The position numbers were made by a program, and so were the translations under genes. Positions 16,943 to 26,599 of a stretch of DNA of 64,000 nt are shown here, piece after piece. The notes under the pieces were generated by a model. The model saw only the letters and a program-made list of their open reading frames with translations. It was not told the DNA's origin and ran no database searches. The first letter of the stretch is position 1; every line of letters begins with the position of its first letter. The DNA comes from Planctomycetaceae bacterium (lineage in GTDB: Bacteria; Planctomycetota; Planctomycetia; Pirellulales; PALSA-1355). The stretch covers positions 125 through 64,124 of the forward strand of contig PLYM01000138.1 in assembly GCA_003153375.1 (NCBI GenBank). Reading direction: 5' to 3'.

Positions 16943-19900
16943 GGGCCAGATAGCCGACGGGAATCACCAACCGGGTGAGCAGCGTGTTGGTGATCAGACC
17001 GCCGATGACGGCGATCGCCAGCGGCTGCTGCATCTGGGCGCCGGGGCCGAGGCCCAAGGCCAAGGGCACCAGGCCGAAGATCGTGGTCAGGCCGGTCATC
17101 AGGATCGGGCGAAAGCGGACGCGGCCGGCCGTGACCAGCGCTTCGTCGAGTGGCATGCCGGCAGAGCGCAACTGGCCGATGTATTCGATAAGGATGATGC
17201 CGTTCTTGACGTCGAGCCCGATCAGCAGGATCGCGCCCATGAAGGACGAGACATTGAGCGGCGTGCCGGTGATCCACAACGCCAGCATGGCACTGGTCAG
17301 CGAGATCGGCTGCACCAAAAAGATCAACAGCGGCAACGTCAGGCTGCGAAACTGAAAGCCGAGCAGCAAGAACACCAACGCCGACGCCACGAGCAGCACG
17401 ACCAGCAGGTTGGCAAACGACTCTTGCTGCGAGCGATAGTCGCCGGCCAATTCCCAGCGATAGCCGGCCGGAAAGTGCAGCTTCTCCAACTCGCTTTGCA
17501 CCTGCTCGTTGACGGCCCCCAAGTCCCCCTCTTCCAGCTCGGCGGTGACGTTGAGCACGGGCTGCTGGTTTTCGCGAAAGAACTCGTTCGGGCTGCGAAC
17601 CATCGAGATCGATCCCAATTGCGCCAGCGGCACGAAGCGCGGACCGCTCTTGGCGTGCGGCGCCGGGGCGACGACGGGCAGGCTGATGGGCATCTCGCCC
17701 AGCCGATCGACGTCGAACCGCACGCGGTCGGGATAACGAACGCGGATCTTGGTCATCCGATCCTGCTCGGGCACGGTGCTGGCCACCTGGCCATAGAGGG
17801 CCGCGTGCAGTTGGTTCTCGACGTCCATCTCGGTCAGCCCCACGCGGGCCGTTTCGACGCTGTCGGGCCGCACCACGATGTCGGGGTTGCCCAGGTAGAC
17901 GTGCGAATTGACGTCGGCGCCGCCGGCCTTGGTGACGATTTCGGCCACGCGCTCGGCCAATTCGCGCAGCACGGCCACGTCGGGACCAAACACTTTCACT
18001 TCCAGCGGGCTGGCAACGCCGGCCAGGTCGTTGATCTGATCTTGAATCAGCGGTTTGAATTCCTTTTCGGTCAGCTCGGGCACCTCGAGGTCGAGCGTTT
18101 CGCGCAACTCGTCCATGATCGCGGCCATCGGTCGGCGCTCACCGGACGGCTTGAGGCTGATCAGGATGTCGCCCGTGTACGACTCGGTGACAAACAGCCC
18201 CAACTCGGCGCCGGTGCGACGAATGTAGCCCGAGATGTCGGGCGTGCGCGCCAGCACGGCCTCGACGCGGCGGATGACGCGGTCGGTTTGCGCCAATGAC
18301 GTGCCGACCGGCATTTGATAGTCGAACACGAACGCCCCTTCGTCCATGGCCGGTAAGAAACCGGTCTTCAACTGCCCCGCTAGCCACCAGCCGGGCAGGG
18401 CCACGAGCACGGCGGCCACGATGGCCAACCGCGGAAAACGCAGCGACGCACGCAAGGCGCGTTCGTAGCGATTGGCCAGCAAGTTGTAGATCGGGCCCGT
18501 GGTCGGCATCGGAGTCCGCCCCAGATAGCGGGCAGCCAGCACCGGAATGATCGTGAGGCTCACCACCATTGAGACCAGCAAAGCCACGGTGAGCGAAAGG
18601 CTAAGCGATTGAAAGAACTGCCCCACCACGCCGCGTACGAAGGCCAACGGCAAAAAAACCAGGATCGTGGTCAACGTGGAACCGACGACCGCGCCGCTGA
18701 TTTCGCGGCTGGCCTGGTCGATGGCCGCGTCGCCTTGCTGGCCCTCGGCCAAATGGCGGGCGATGTTTTCGATCACCACCACCGTGTCGTCGATCACCAG
18801 GCCGATGGCCACGGCCAGGCCGCCCAGCGACATCAGGTTCAGCGTGTCCCCTGTCAGATAGAGGAACACGAAGCTGATGACCAAGCTGAGCGGAATCGCC
18901 AGCGCCGCGATCAACGTGGCGCGAATGCTCTTGAGGAACACGAGCAGTACCAGCACGCTGAACGCGCCGCCGATGATGATCGCATCGCGCACGTTGGCGA
19001 TGGCGGTGCGCACCAGCGTGCCCTGATCGTAGACCGGGTGAATCTCGACGCCCGGCGGGGCTTCGCCGCGAGCGGCTTCGAGCACGCCGGTGAGCTGATC
19101 GGAAATCCGCAGCGCGTCGCCCCCCAAGCGGCGAAAGACGGTCAGGGCCACCGCGTTCTTGCCGTTCGAGCGAATCGCCATCGTGCGATCCTCGTGGGCC
19201 ACGACCACGCGGCCCAAATCGCCCAGTCGAATGGACTGACCGTTCTTGTTCACGATCACGCGCTGTTCCAGATCGGTCAGATCCTGGGCCTGCGTATCGG
19301 CCAGCACCTGGTATTGCAGCACGTCGCGATCGAGCCGGCCCACGGCCTTGAGCCGATGTTCCTTGCCCAGCCGGTCGGCGATGTCGGCAATCGACAATCC
19401 GGCCGCGACCAGCGACTCGGGCTCGACCTCGATCAGGATCTCGCGGATGTCGCCCCCCTGCACCGTGACGTACGAAACATCGGGGATGCGGCTGATGCGC
19501 GGCCGCAGATCGAAATAGGCATAGTCGTGCAGCGCCGCCGGGTCACGCCCTCCGGTGATCACGAACGAGATGATCGGAAAGACCGAGGGGGTTTGCCGCT
19601 CAGTAAGCGTCGTGGTGCCCGGAGGCAGTTGCGCGCCCACTTCGGCCATGCGGGCCCGCACGTCGTTGAGGGCCTGGACCATGTCGGTGTCGGGCGCGAA
19701 GAAGACCGAGACCTCGGCGGCGCCGCGCAGCGACTTCGATTGCACGCGCGTGACGCCGAGCACGATGCCGACGGCCTCTTCAATGGGCCGCGTGACGGCC
19801 ACTTCCATGTCCTTGATGGCCAGACCCGGCGATTGCGCGATGACCGTGATCCGCGGGAAGGCCACTTCGGGAAAGATGCCCGAGGCCATCTGAAACATCG

Positions 19901-20030
19901 CGATCAGGCCGAACACGCTGAGCAGAATCGTGGCCAGCACCAGCAGCCCGAAATAGGGGCGGGCCAGGGCGACCAGATTCAATCGCCCGGACGTGGGATG
20001 CGACTCGCCGGGCGCCGCGGGGCTAATCAT
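16905..20030 (-). CDS. RND efflux pump, HAE-type permease subunit
   Basis: The inner-membrane proton-driven pump of a tripartite efflux system, 1041 residues with the 12-helix duplicated layout. Helix four carries AIGLVIDDTVVVIENI with the paired aspartates used for proton relay; the second half has IGLDVKNGIILIEY and RFRPILMTG. The DD pattern is that of hydrophobe exporters rather than heavy-metal pumps. The start is the ATG at 20030, which overlaps the adaptor's stop by 8 nt (ATGATTAG); longer in-frame upstream sequence is only the adaptor gene read in another frame. Co-translation with the adaptor is likely. Confidence 0.92.
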   Translation of the reverse strand: MISPAAPGESHPTSGRLNLVALARPYFGLLVLATILLSVFGLIAMFQMASGIFPEVAFPRITVIAQSPGLAIKDMEVAVTRPIEEAVGIVLGVTRVQSKSLRGAAEVSVFFAPDTDMVQALNDVRARMAEVGAQLPPGTTTLTERQTPSVFPIISFVITGGRDPAALHDYAYFDLRPRISRIPDVSYVTVQGGDIREILIEVEPESLVAAGLSIADIADRLGKEHRLKAVGRLDRDVLQYQVLADTQAQDLTDLEQRVIVNKNGQSIRLGDLGRVVVAHEDRTMAIRSNGKNAVALTVFRRLGGDALRISDQLTGVLEAARGEAPPGVEIHPVYDQGTLVRTAIANVRDAIIIGGAFSVLVLLVFLKSIRATLIAALAIPLSLVISFVFLYLTGDTLNLMSLGGLAVAIGLVIDDTVVVIENIARHLAEGQQGDAAIDQASREISGAVVGSTLTTILVFLPLAFVRGVVGQFFQSLSLSLTVALLVSMVVSLTIIPVLAARYLGRTPMPTTGPIYNLLANRYERALRASLRFPRLAIVAAVLVALPGWWLAGQLKTGFLPAMDEGAFVFDYQMPVGTSLAQTDRVIRRVEAVLARTPDISGYIRRTGAELGLFVTESYTGDILISLKPSGERRPMAAIMDELRETLDLEVPELTEKEFKPLIQDQINDLAGVASPLEVKVFGPDVAVLRELAERVAEIVTKAGGADVNSHVYLGNPDIVVRPDSVETARVGLTEMDVENQLHAALYGQVASTVPEQDRMTKIRVRYPDRVRFDVDRLGEMPISLPVVAPAPHAKSGPRFVPLAQLGSISMVRSPNEFFRENQQPVLNVTAELEEGDLGAVNEQVQSELEKLHFPAGYRWELAGDYRSQQESFANLLVVLLVASALVFLLLGFQFRSLTLPLLIFLVQPISLTSAMLALWITGTPLNVSSFMGAILLIGLDVKNGIILIEYIGQLRSAGMPLDEALVTAGRVRFRPILMTGLTTIFGLVPLALGLGPGAQMQQPLAIAVIGGLITNTLLTRLVIPVGYLALKGRDGERSVRA

Positions 20031-21429
20031 GCTCGTGCGGCCCCTTCTCGTCAGCATGCTTCGGCTGCGCGTCGGCTTTCTCCCGCTCCGCAGCAGCCTT
20101 CTCTGGCTCCGCCCCGGGCTCTTCCGGCTCGCCTTCGGCGATCTTGACTGGCGTGTCACCTTCGAGGTTGTAGCCCCCGGCGACCACGACCCCCTCGCCT
20201 TCTTCCAACTCGACGTCGGAGATGGCGATCCAGCCCTCGTGCGCCAGGCCGAGCTTGGGGTGCAACTGTTCGATCTTGTCGTCGCGCACGACACTGACCA
20301 CGGGGCCTTCACCCAGGTCAAAAACCGCCGCCACGGGCACGCTGAGAGCCTTCACCCCCTCGTGCAATGTGATTTCGAGATTCACGGTCTGGCCAATCGC
20401 CAGCTGGCCCTCGGCATTATCGACGCGGCAGCGAACGCTGAGATTGCCGGTCTGCGCGTCGGCGATTCGCCCGACGAAAACTACCGTGGCCGGTGGGATG
20501 CCCTCGGGCGTACCAGTCGAGTCGTCTTCGGCTTTGGCCGGTGCCTGGGCGCCGACAAGCGAGACTGCGACCTTTTGCCCGGCGTGGACCTCGCGGGCCA
20601 GCCGGGGCGAGAGCCAGGCGACGATTTCGACCTGGCTCGCGTCGACAATCTCACCGACCGGCGTGCCAGGGGCGATGGTTTGACCGGGCTGGCAGGTAAT
20701 GTCTTGCAGCACGCCGTCGATCGGCGCGCGGAGCGTGTGCAGATCGAGCCGCACTTGCGAAGTCTTGGTCGCCTGCTCGGCGATCTTGACGCGGGCCTGG
20801 GCCTCGGCCGCGGCCTCGTCGCGCGGCCCCATCACCGAAATATGGTGCGCCGCTTGGGCCGACTCCATCAACAGGCGCGCCGCCTCGGCGGCTTTCTCGG
20901 CATCGAACATTTGCTGCCGCGAGACTTCATTGCGCTCGGCCAACGGTTTGAGACTGTCGAGCGCCGACTTGGCCCGTTGATAGGCCACGCTGGCCTGTTC
21001 GATGGCCAACTTCGTGATCTGCTGCTCCTGGGCGCGGGGCAGCGACTTGAGCAGCGCGAGCGAGGCCTTGGCGGCATCGCCGGCGGCCGTTTTCTCGGCC
21101 AGGTCGGCGGCGGGCAGACTGGTGTCGAGCTCGATGATCGGCTGCCCGGCCGTCACCTTGGCCCCCTGCTCGACCAGGATGGCGTGTACGTGTCCTTCCA
21201 AGGCCGGCGTCAACATGGCCAATTTGCCGACCACGGCTTCGCACTGGCCCAGCGCCTTGATGACCTGCGGCAGCGTGCGATACTCGGCCGGCTCGACCCG
21301 CACGGTCACCGCCGCTTCGTGTTCTTCGTCGGCGGGCGGCTCGGCGGTCGAGCAGGCGCAGCCGGCAACAGCGGGCACAATCAGAAAAGCCAACGCAAAC
21401 TTCCAACTCACCACGCGCGCCAACCTCAC
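20023..21429 (-). CDS. Efflux RND periplasmic adaptor lipoprotein (HlyD/MFP family)
   Basis: The adaptor that joins the pump to the outer-membrane factor. The N-terminus ends in a lipobox-like VAGC, so it is probably a lipoprotein. A lipoyl-like half-motif (GHVHAILVEQGAKVTAGQPI), a long alpha-hairpin at about residues 110-220, the second half-motif (RAPIDGVLQDI), beta-barrel and membrane-proximal domains follow in order. The 468-residue protein ends in an unusual charged tail rich in Glu, Lys and His (ending GPHEHD) that might bind metal. The start is a GTG at 21429; a second GTG five codons later is also possible. It overlaps the pump gene by 8 nt. Confidence 0.88.
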   Translation of the reverse strand: MRLARVVSWKFALAFLIVPAVAGCACSTAEPPADEEHEAAVTVRVEPAEYRTLPQVIKALGQCEAVVGKLAMLTPALEGHVHAILVEQGAKVTAGQPIIELDTSLPAADLAEKTAAGDAAKASLALLKSLPRAQEQQITKLAIEQASVAYQRAKSALDSLKPLAERNEVSRQQMFDAEKAAEAARLLMESAQAAHHISVMGPRDEAAAEAQARVKIAEQATKTSQVRLDLHTLRAPIDGVLQDITCQPGQTIAPGTPVGEIVDASQVEIVAWLSPRLAREVHAGQKVAVSLVGAQAPAKAEDDSTGTPEGIPPATVVFVGRIADAQTGNLSVRCRVDNAEGQLAIGQTVNLEITLHEGVKALSVPVAAVFDLGEGPVVSVVRDDKIEQLHPKLGLAHEGWIAISDVELEEGEGVVVAGGYNLEGDTPVKIAEGEPEEPGAEPEKAAAEREKADAQPKHADEKGPHEHD

Positions 21430-21617
21430 TTGCTATCGGAAAACTCTGCGCCGCTTGAAGCCCGGGACGAATGGGCGAGCATCTATCATAACTGCCGCAA
21501 GAGCTGGGTTTTAGGGCCCAGATGCCAAACAATCGCCAAACGGCGGCAAAGGGGCTGGCCGTTAACGCCGATAGGTTTGATACGCAACGACTTATCACTC
21601 CAACCGGCGCCCCCGCT

Positions 21618-23192
21618 TTGAAGACCTTCGTTGGCTTGCTGCTCGTGGCCTTGGCCGCCGTCGAATTGGCGTGCGCGGTGCACTGCGCCGCCCAGGGAGT
21701 GCCGCCCCCGCCGGCTCGGACGCTCAGAAAAACTCCTAGCGCGACTGCGCCCGTGCCCACGGCTGCGAACGCGGCGCCACCAAACGCACCACCGGGCGGC
21801 TTTGAGCGGCTGCCGCGGTGCGTTTCCGATATCACGCCCGCGGGGTTCGTGGCGCCGGCGGCGGCGCGGATGTCGCCGGAATTGGTGGTCACGCCCCAGG
21901 GGGTGCCGACGACGAACCTGGCCGAAGCCATCGACACGGCGCTGGAGCGCAATCCGAACCTGGTCACGCTGCGGCAGACCGAAGTCGTCAGCCGAGCTGC
22001 CGTGGGCGTGGCGGCGCAGTACCCATGGAATCCCTATGTCCAGTTGCAGGTCTTGCCGTATGGGCGCGACCTCAACGGCGCCAACACGCCGGTCAGCCAC
22101 TACGTGCTGCTGATGCAAACGCTGGAGTTGACCCATCAGCCCCGCTTTCGCTTGGCGGCGGGCATTGCCGACTTGTCGCGCACGCGCTGGAACATTCACC
22201 AGGCCGAACTGGTCAACGTGGCTCAAACGGAGCGGATGTTTTTCACGGCGCTGTATGCGCGCGGCGTGCGCGACGTGAATCTTTCGCTGGCCCGGCTGAA
22301 CGGGGAACTGGTGGGCGTGCTCAAGCGCCGCTTCGAAGCCGGGACGGCCGTGGCGAGTGACATCGCGCTAGCCCGATTGCAGGCCCACGCCGCCCGGCAG
22401 CAGGCCAACGCCTCGACTGCGGCCTACAACACGGCGCTCGTCGATTTGCGCACTCAACTCGGGCTGGTCTCGCAAGAGCCGTTCGAGCCGATCGGCGATT
22501 TGTCGCGGCTCTCTTGGGCCCAGGCGCCGGTGCCGTTCGTGACGTCGGAGAAGCCGTCGGGGCCGGAAGTGATCGAGCTGGTTTCCGGCCGGCCCGACGT
22601 GATGGCAGCGCGGGCCGACGTCGAAGTGAGCCGCGCGGCGGCCGACCTGGCCAACGCGGGTCGACTGCCCCCGCCACAAATCGGTCCTTACTATGCGCGC
22701 GACGACTTCGCCACGGTCTTTTTTGGTTTCCGCGCGCAATGGGACATCCCGATCGTCAACACCGGCATGCCGCTGGTGCGGCAGCGGATGGCCGAATTGC
22801 GGCAGCGCCAGGTCGCCTTGACGCAATTGGAAACGCGGGCCCAATTGGAAGCCGACGCGGCGCTGGTTCGCTACGAACGGGCGCGGCAATTGATCGAGGA
22901 AACCCAGGGACAATTTGGCACGTTGCTGAACGATGAATTGCGGCGCGTCGAAGATCAGTTTCGCGCCGGCCAGGCCGATCTGCTGCGGGTCTATTCGGCC
23001 CGCACGGGGATGATTCAGGCCGAACGCGCGCTGCTCGACACGCAGAACGAACTGGCCCAGGCCGCGGCGCGCGTGACGGAAACCACCGGGCTGCCGCCCC
23101 ACGTGCTGGTGCGCCCGCTGTGCGACACATCGGCGCGAAAAGCGGCGGCCAAGTCTCGGCCCCCAACTCTGCCAGACCCGGAGCAGCCGTAA
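21618..23192 (+). CDS. TolC-family outer-membrane efflux protein
   Basis: An outer-membrane factor with two OEP repeats: AIDTALERNPNLVTLRQ in the first half and ELVSGRPDVMAARADVEVS in the second. It would complete the divergently encoded RND pump and adaptor. The start is uncertain: an ATG at 21522 gives a 32-residue leader before the hydrophobic signal, while the TTG at 21618 gives a clean signal peptide (KTFVGLLLVALAAVELACAV). I prefer the latter since the extra stretch has codon use unlike genes here. A Pro/Ala-rich linker follows the signal. About 524 residues. Confidence 0.85.
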   Translation: MKTFVGLLLVALAAVELACAVHCAAQGVPPPPARTLRKTPSATAPVPTAANAAPPNAPPGGFERLPRCVSDITPAGFVAPAAARMSPELVVTPQGVPTTNLAEAIDTALERNPNLVTLRQTEVVSRAAVGVAAQYPWNPYVQLQVLPYGRDLNGANTPVSHYVLLMQTLELTHQPRFRLAAGIADLSRTRWNIHQAELVNVAQTERMFFTALYARGVRDVNLSLARLNGELVGVLKRRFEAGTAVASDIALARLQAHAARQQANASTAAYNTALVDLRTQLGLVSQEPFEPIGDLSRLSWAQAPVPFVTSEKPSGPEVIELVSGRPDVMAARADVEVSRAAADLANAGRLPPPQIGPYYARDDFATVFFGFRAQWDIPIVNTGMPLVRQRMAELRQRQVALTQLETRAQLEADAALVRYERARQLIEETQGQFGTLLNDELRRVEDQFRAGQADLLRVYSARTGMIQAERALLDTQNELAQAAARVTETTGLPPHVLVRPLCDTSARKAAAKSRPPTLPDPEQP

Positions 23193-23198
23193 GCCGCG

Positions 23199-24617
23199 TC
23201 ACTCATAGTCCCACTTGAGGATCCAGGGGTCGCCGGTTCGCTGCTGAAACTTCTTGATCTTCTCTTTCAACTCGGCCAGCACCGGTGCGAACGCGGGATC
23301 GGCGGCCAGATTGACCAGTTCGTCGGGGTCTGCTTCCAGGTCGTAGAGCTCGAACCGCGGCCGTTGGACATAGGCCGAGATCTTGCGCCGGCCCCACAGC
23401 GTGTCGGGACCGGCCGCCCAGGCTTCTTGCCAGGTGGATGCGTGCCACAAATCCGAGGCAAAGGGAAAGGGCAACGGATGGGCGATGTTCCAGATCAGTT
23501 TGTGCTTTCGCGTCCGCACCATGCGCATCGGATAGTACATCGTGATCTCGTGCAACTGGTGCGAGGCGTAGACCTCGTCGCGCGGCTCCGTCTCCTGGCC
23601 CAGCCAGAGATTCAAGAGCGAGCGGCCGTGCAGGTTCTTGCCTTGCGACTCGAGCCCGGCATATTCCAAGATCGTCGGGGCGATGTCGACCCAGGAGATC
23701 ATGGCATTCGAGCGCACACCGCGCTGCTTGGCTCCCGGATCGCGAATCAGACAGGGCAGGTTGATGCCGGGATCGTAGACCGTGGTCTTGGCGCCGGGAA
23801 ATGGAATGCCGTTGTCGGAGACGAACACGACGAGCGTGTCGTCCCAATGGCCGGCATCCTTGAGCACCTTGATCAGGCGGCCAATTCCCTGGTCGAGCCG
23901 TGAAACCGATTGATAGTATTCGGCCAGTTCGGCCCGGCAGGTCGGCGTGTCGGGCAAATAGCGGGGCACGATCACGTCGCGCGGATCGTAGTGTACCTCC
24001 TCGATCCCATCGTGAGACTTCTCGTTGCCGAACCGGTTGCCCTTGTGCGGCGCGGGGCCGGTGCCGCCGCCACGATGCGGGTCGTCGGTGCAAAAGTAGA
24101 GGAAGAACGGCCGAGAGTCGGGGGCCGAGATCAGCTCGCGACAATGCTCGGCCATCTGCACGCCGTTTCGCCCATCGCCGGCCAGCGCCTGTTCGAACGG
24201 ATAGACGGCCAGGGGGCCAACGTGAAACTTGCCGATGCGGGCCGTGCGATAATGGGCCTTGGCCAGCCGCGCGGGCAGACTTTTCACGTTGTCGAGCGAC
24301 TGAAAATGGTTCGCCCCGTGCTCGAGCCCATACTGGCCGTTGGCGTGGTTCTGCATGCCGGTCAGCAGCACCGACCGGCTGGGGCTGCAACTGGCCGTCG
24401 TGCAAAAGGCATGCGTGAAACGCGTCCCTTCGCGAGCCAATTCATCGATGTGCGGCGTCTTGATGGCCTGGTTGCCGTAGCAGCCAAGATCCAAGGAGAG
24501 ATCGTCGGCCACGATGAGCACCACGTTCTTTGGCGCCGCGGTCACCTGGCTCGTCAGGCTGCCCAGCACGCTGGGCAACAGCACGGCGGGCAGCAGCAGA
24601 ATGATAAATCGCTTCAC
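23199..24617 (-). CDS. Sulfatase, heparan N-sulfatase (sulfamidase)-like
   Basis: A 472-residue exported sulfatase. The signal is KRFIILLLPAVLLPSVLG; the start is a GTG at 24617 overlapping the previous gene's stop as GTGA. C77 in CSPSR is the expected formylglycine precursor and D38-D39 are metal ligands. Unusually clear resemblance to the sulfamidase (SGSH) branch: LLTGMQNHANGQYGLEHG, RIGKFHVGP, YDPRDVIVPRYLPDTP and FVSDNGIPFPGAK. The inferred reaction is removal of N-linked sulfate from sulfated glucosamine. It ends a five-gene operon and its stop lies 6 bp past the convergent TolC gene's stop. Confidence 0.88.
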   Translation of the reverse strand: MKRFIILLLPAVLLPSVLGSLTSQVTAAPKNVVLIVADDLSLDLGCYGNQAIKTPHIDELAREGTRFTHAFCTTASCSPSRSVLLTGMQNHANGQYGLEHGANHFQSLDNVKSLPARLAKAHYRTARIGKFHVGPLAVYPFEQALAGDGRNGVQMAEHCRELISAPDSRPFFLYFCTDDPHRGGGTGPAPHKGNRFGNEKSHDGIEEVHYDPRDVIVPRYLPDTPTCRAELAEYYQSVSRLDQGIGRLIKVLKDAGHWDDTLVVFVSDNGIPFPGAKTTVYDPGINLPCLIRDPGAKQRGVRSNAMISWVDIAPTILEYAGLESQGKNLHGRSLLNLWLGQETEPRDEVYASHQLHEITMYYPMRMVRTRKHKLIWNIAHPLPFPFASDLWHASTWQEAWAAGPDTLWGRRKISAYVQRPRFELYDLEADPDELVNLAADPAFAPVLAELKEKIKKFQQRTGDPWILKWDYE

Positions 24618-26599
24618 GGCTGTTTCCTCGTAGGAACGGGCGTCTGGTTCGGCACGAGCAAGTCGATCCACAACGATTGCTCGCCGACGTCCAGCAGGGT
24701 CGGTTGGTCGGAGTCGGCGTTGGACTCGGAGTTCGGCACGCGCAGGATCTGCAGGCGCTGGAGCCACTCGTTGCCGGCGCGTTCCACGTAACGCGCCATT
24801 CTATCAGGCCCCAATGCCCATCCGAGTTCCAGCCTGAGGCGGCCGTGCCGGTCGTGGAACCGGAGCGTGGGTGGGGCTGCCGATGTGCCAGGCGACGTGT
24901 CGGCAATCAGGATGATCGGCGCCGGCGAGGCCAGCCACTCGGCCGTGGCGGACGCGATGCGAGCCAGCGGCCGCCAGTCATAGGCCGACAGAACATGGTG
25001 CAGCGAACCGCGCGTGGTGCGCAGCAAGGTGAAATCGGCCGTGACTTTCTGGGCGTCGCTCACCGAGACGACGCCGGGGCGCGTGGATGGCGACACGCTG
25101 GCGACGGGCACGCCCTCGCGTGGCAATCGATCGAGCGCGGCGAGGCACCGTTGGCGCTCGTCGGCCGTGAGCCAGCGCTCGGCTTTGAGCTGGGCCAGGC
25201 GTTGCTTGACGATCGTGCGGCTAAAGGCCTCGTAGGACAAGAGCGGCGTGCGGTCGACTTCGCCCGGCAGCTTGCCGACGCCCAGCGGCCGGTCGAGAAA
25301 GTGGGCCATGCCCAGCTCTCGCAGCTCGGCTGCGTGGCTCAGGTCGGCGATCGACTCGGCCAGCACGCGACGGGCCATGTCGCGGAGCAGGTTGGACCAG
25401 GGGCGGTCGGCAAACAGCCGGCGCTGCCGCTTCGAGGTCTCGAGGATCTGCTCTTCGGGCACCCGGGCGTAGAGCGCGGGCAGCACACGCGTGTTTTCGC
25501 CCATCGAGGTTGGCGCATCGGGCACGCGATGGCCTTCGTATTGCCGGCGAGCCAGAGCCGCGTGGCGCAGCGCCCGGCGCCGCAGCCGCTTTTGTCGCGC
25601 CAGCGGGGCCGAATCGGCTGAGTCGTCAGCAAGAAACAATTCCGGATGCTCCTCGAGCAATCGCAAATAGGCCGTCAGCAGGGCATCCAAAAAGAGCGTG
25701 TCGGGATAATTGGCGCCGAAATTGTGGAACAGTGTCAGGTCGAAGGCGGTCAGATGGCGGCAAAGATGGCGCAGCATGTAACCGAGCGTGTCGATCGCCA
25801 CGCCGGGAGCTGTTGCTGCGCTTTCGACCACGACGGCCACGAACCGCTCGACGAAGCCTGTGTAGGGGGACAACGCAGCGCCGTTGAACACCGCGCGGAA
25901 TAGCGCGGAGCGATCGGCCGAGGCGGCGAGCACGTGCGAGATGGCAGGCACGTCATCAGCGGTTGTGGCGCGCAGCGCGGTCTCCAGCGCCTTGGCGCGA
26001 TGGAGCAATGGCCGGGTTCCGTCGAGCGCGGCCCGCAGGTAGGCCAGCGGATCGGTCCCGGAATGGTCGGACTCGGCGAGGCGCGGCAGGTAGGCGAGTT
26101 GTCCGAGCGAAAAGGCGGGCAGCGGAGATTCGAGCGAGGTGATCGGCAGGCGGCTGGTACCGATGACAGACAAGAGCACGTAGCTGCTCAGTTCCTCGTT
26201 CAGATCGCCGCGCAGGCCCTCCAGCTCCAGGGTGCCGATCAATTCGGCGACCCATTTTTGCACCGGCCGGGTGAGGATCACGCCGGGCGCGTCTTCGTAG
26301 GCCTCGAAAGCGTGCGTCAGGATTTGTCGCGTGACGAACAGCCGCGCGGGCTCGACCTGAAATTTGAGCGAGATCAACGGCGCCGGCGCTCGCTCGGCGT
26401 CATCGAGATAGACGTGCCATGATGCGAAGCGGGCCCGCGAGCGAGCATGGGCCGGATCGAGCAGGTGGCCGCGAAACACCTCCCAGGGCAAGTCCTCGGC
26501 GACCACGTGTTCGATCCGCAGACGATGACCCTGGGCCACGAAGAAGCAGCCAGGGCAAAGCGCTCGATCAACAGCCGCGCGGACGCTCTCGGAAGTCAT
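24614..26599 (-). CDS. Protein of unknown function, 661 residues
   Basis: I recognise no domain. The protein has no clear signal peptide or membrane helix and is rich in Ala, Leu and Arg. Visible parts: an N-terminal pair of cysteines (CPGC, residues 15-18); a C-terminal half with helical, charged stretches (RQKRLRRRALRHAALARRQYEG); and a beta-rich end (PAPIILIADTSPG, LRFHDRHGRLRLELGW). The ATG overlaps the E2 stop by 4 nt (ATGA) and its stop overlaps the sulfatase start by 4 nt (GTGA), so it is translated as part of the operon. Codon use resembles its neighbours. Function should be sought through the operon context. Confidence 0.8.
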   Translation of the reverse strand: MTSESVRAAVDRALCPGCFFVAQGHRLRIEHVVAEDLPWEVFRGHLLDPAHARSRARFASWHVYLDDAERAPAPLISLKFQVEPARLFVTRQILTHAFEAYEDAPGVILTRPVQKWVAELIGTLELEGLRGDLNEELSSYVLLSVIGTSRLPITSLESPLPAFSLGQLAYLPRLAESDHSGTDPLAYLRAALDGTRPLLHRAKALETALRATTADDVPAISHVLAASADRSALFRAVFNGAALSPYTGFVERFVAVVVESAATAPGVAIDTLGYMLRHLCRHLTAFDLTLFHNFGANYPDTLFLDALLTAYLRLLEEHPELFLADDSADSAPLARQKRLRRRALRHAALARRQYEGHRVPDAPTSMGENTRVLPALYARVPEEQILETSKRQRRLFADRPWSNLLRDMARRVLAESIADLSHAAELRELGMAHFLDRPLGVGKLPGEVDRTPLLSYEAFSRTIVKQRLAQLKAERWLTADERQRCLAALDRLPREGVPVASVSPSTRPGVVSVSDAQKVTADFTLLRTTRGSLHHVLSAYDWRPLARIASATAEWLASPAPIILIADTSPGTSAAPPTLRFHDRHGRLRLELGWALGPDRMARYVERAGNEWLQRLQILRVPNSESNADSDQPTLLDVGEQSLWIDLLVPNQTPVPTRKQP

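Noticed and set aside
18609-20147. 512-residue open frame antisense to the RND pump
   Set aside because: Composition is dominated by His, Arg, Gln and Asp with no recognisable domain; the opposite strand encodes a complete RND pump.
20031-20321. N-terminal extension of the RND pump
   Set aside because: The extra ~97 residues are Arg/Ser-rich and fully overlap the adaptor gene in another frame; family similarity starts at the ATG at 20030.
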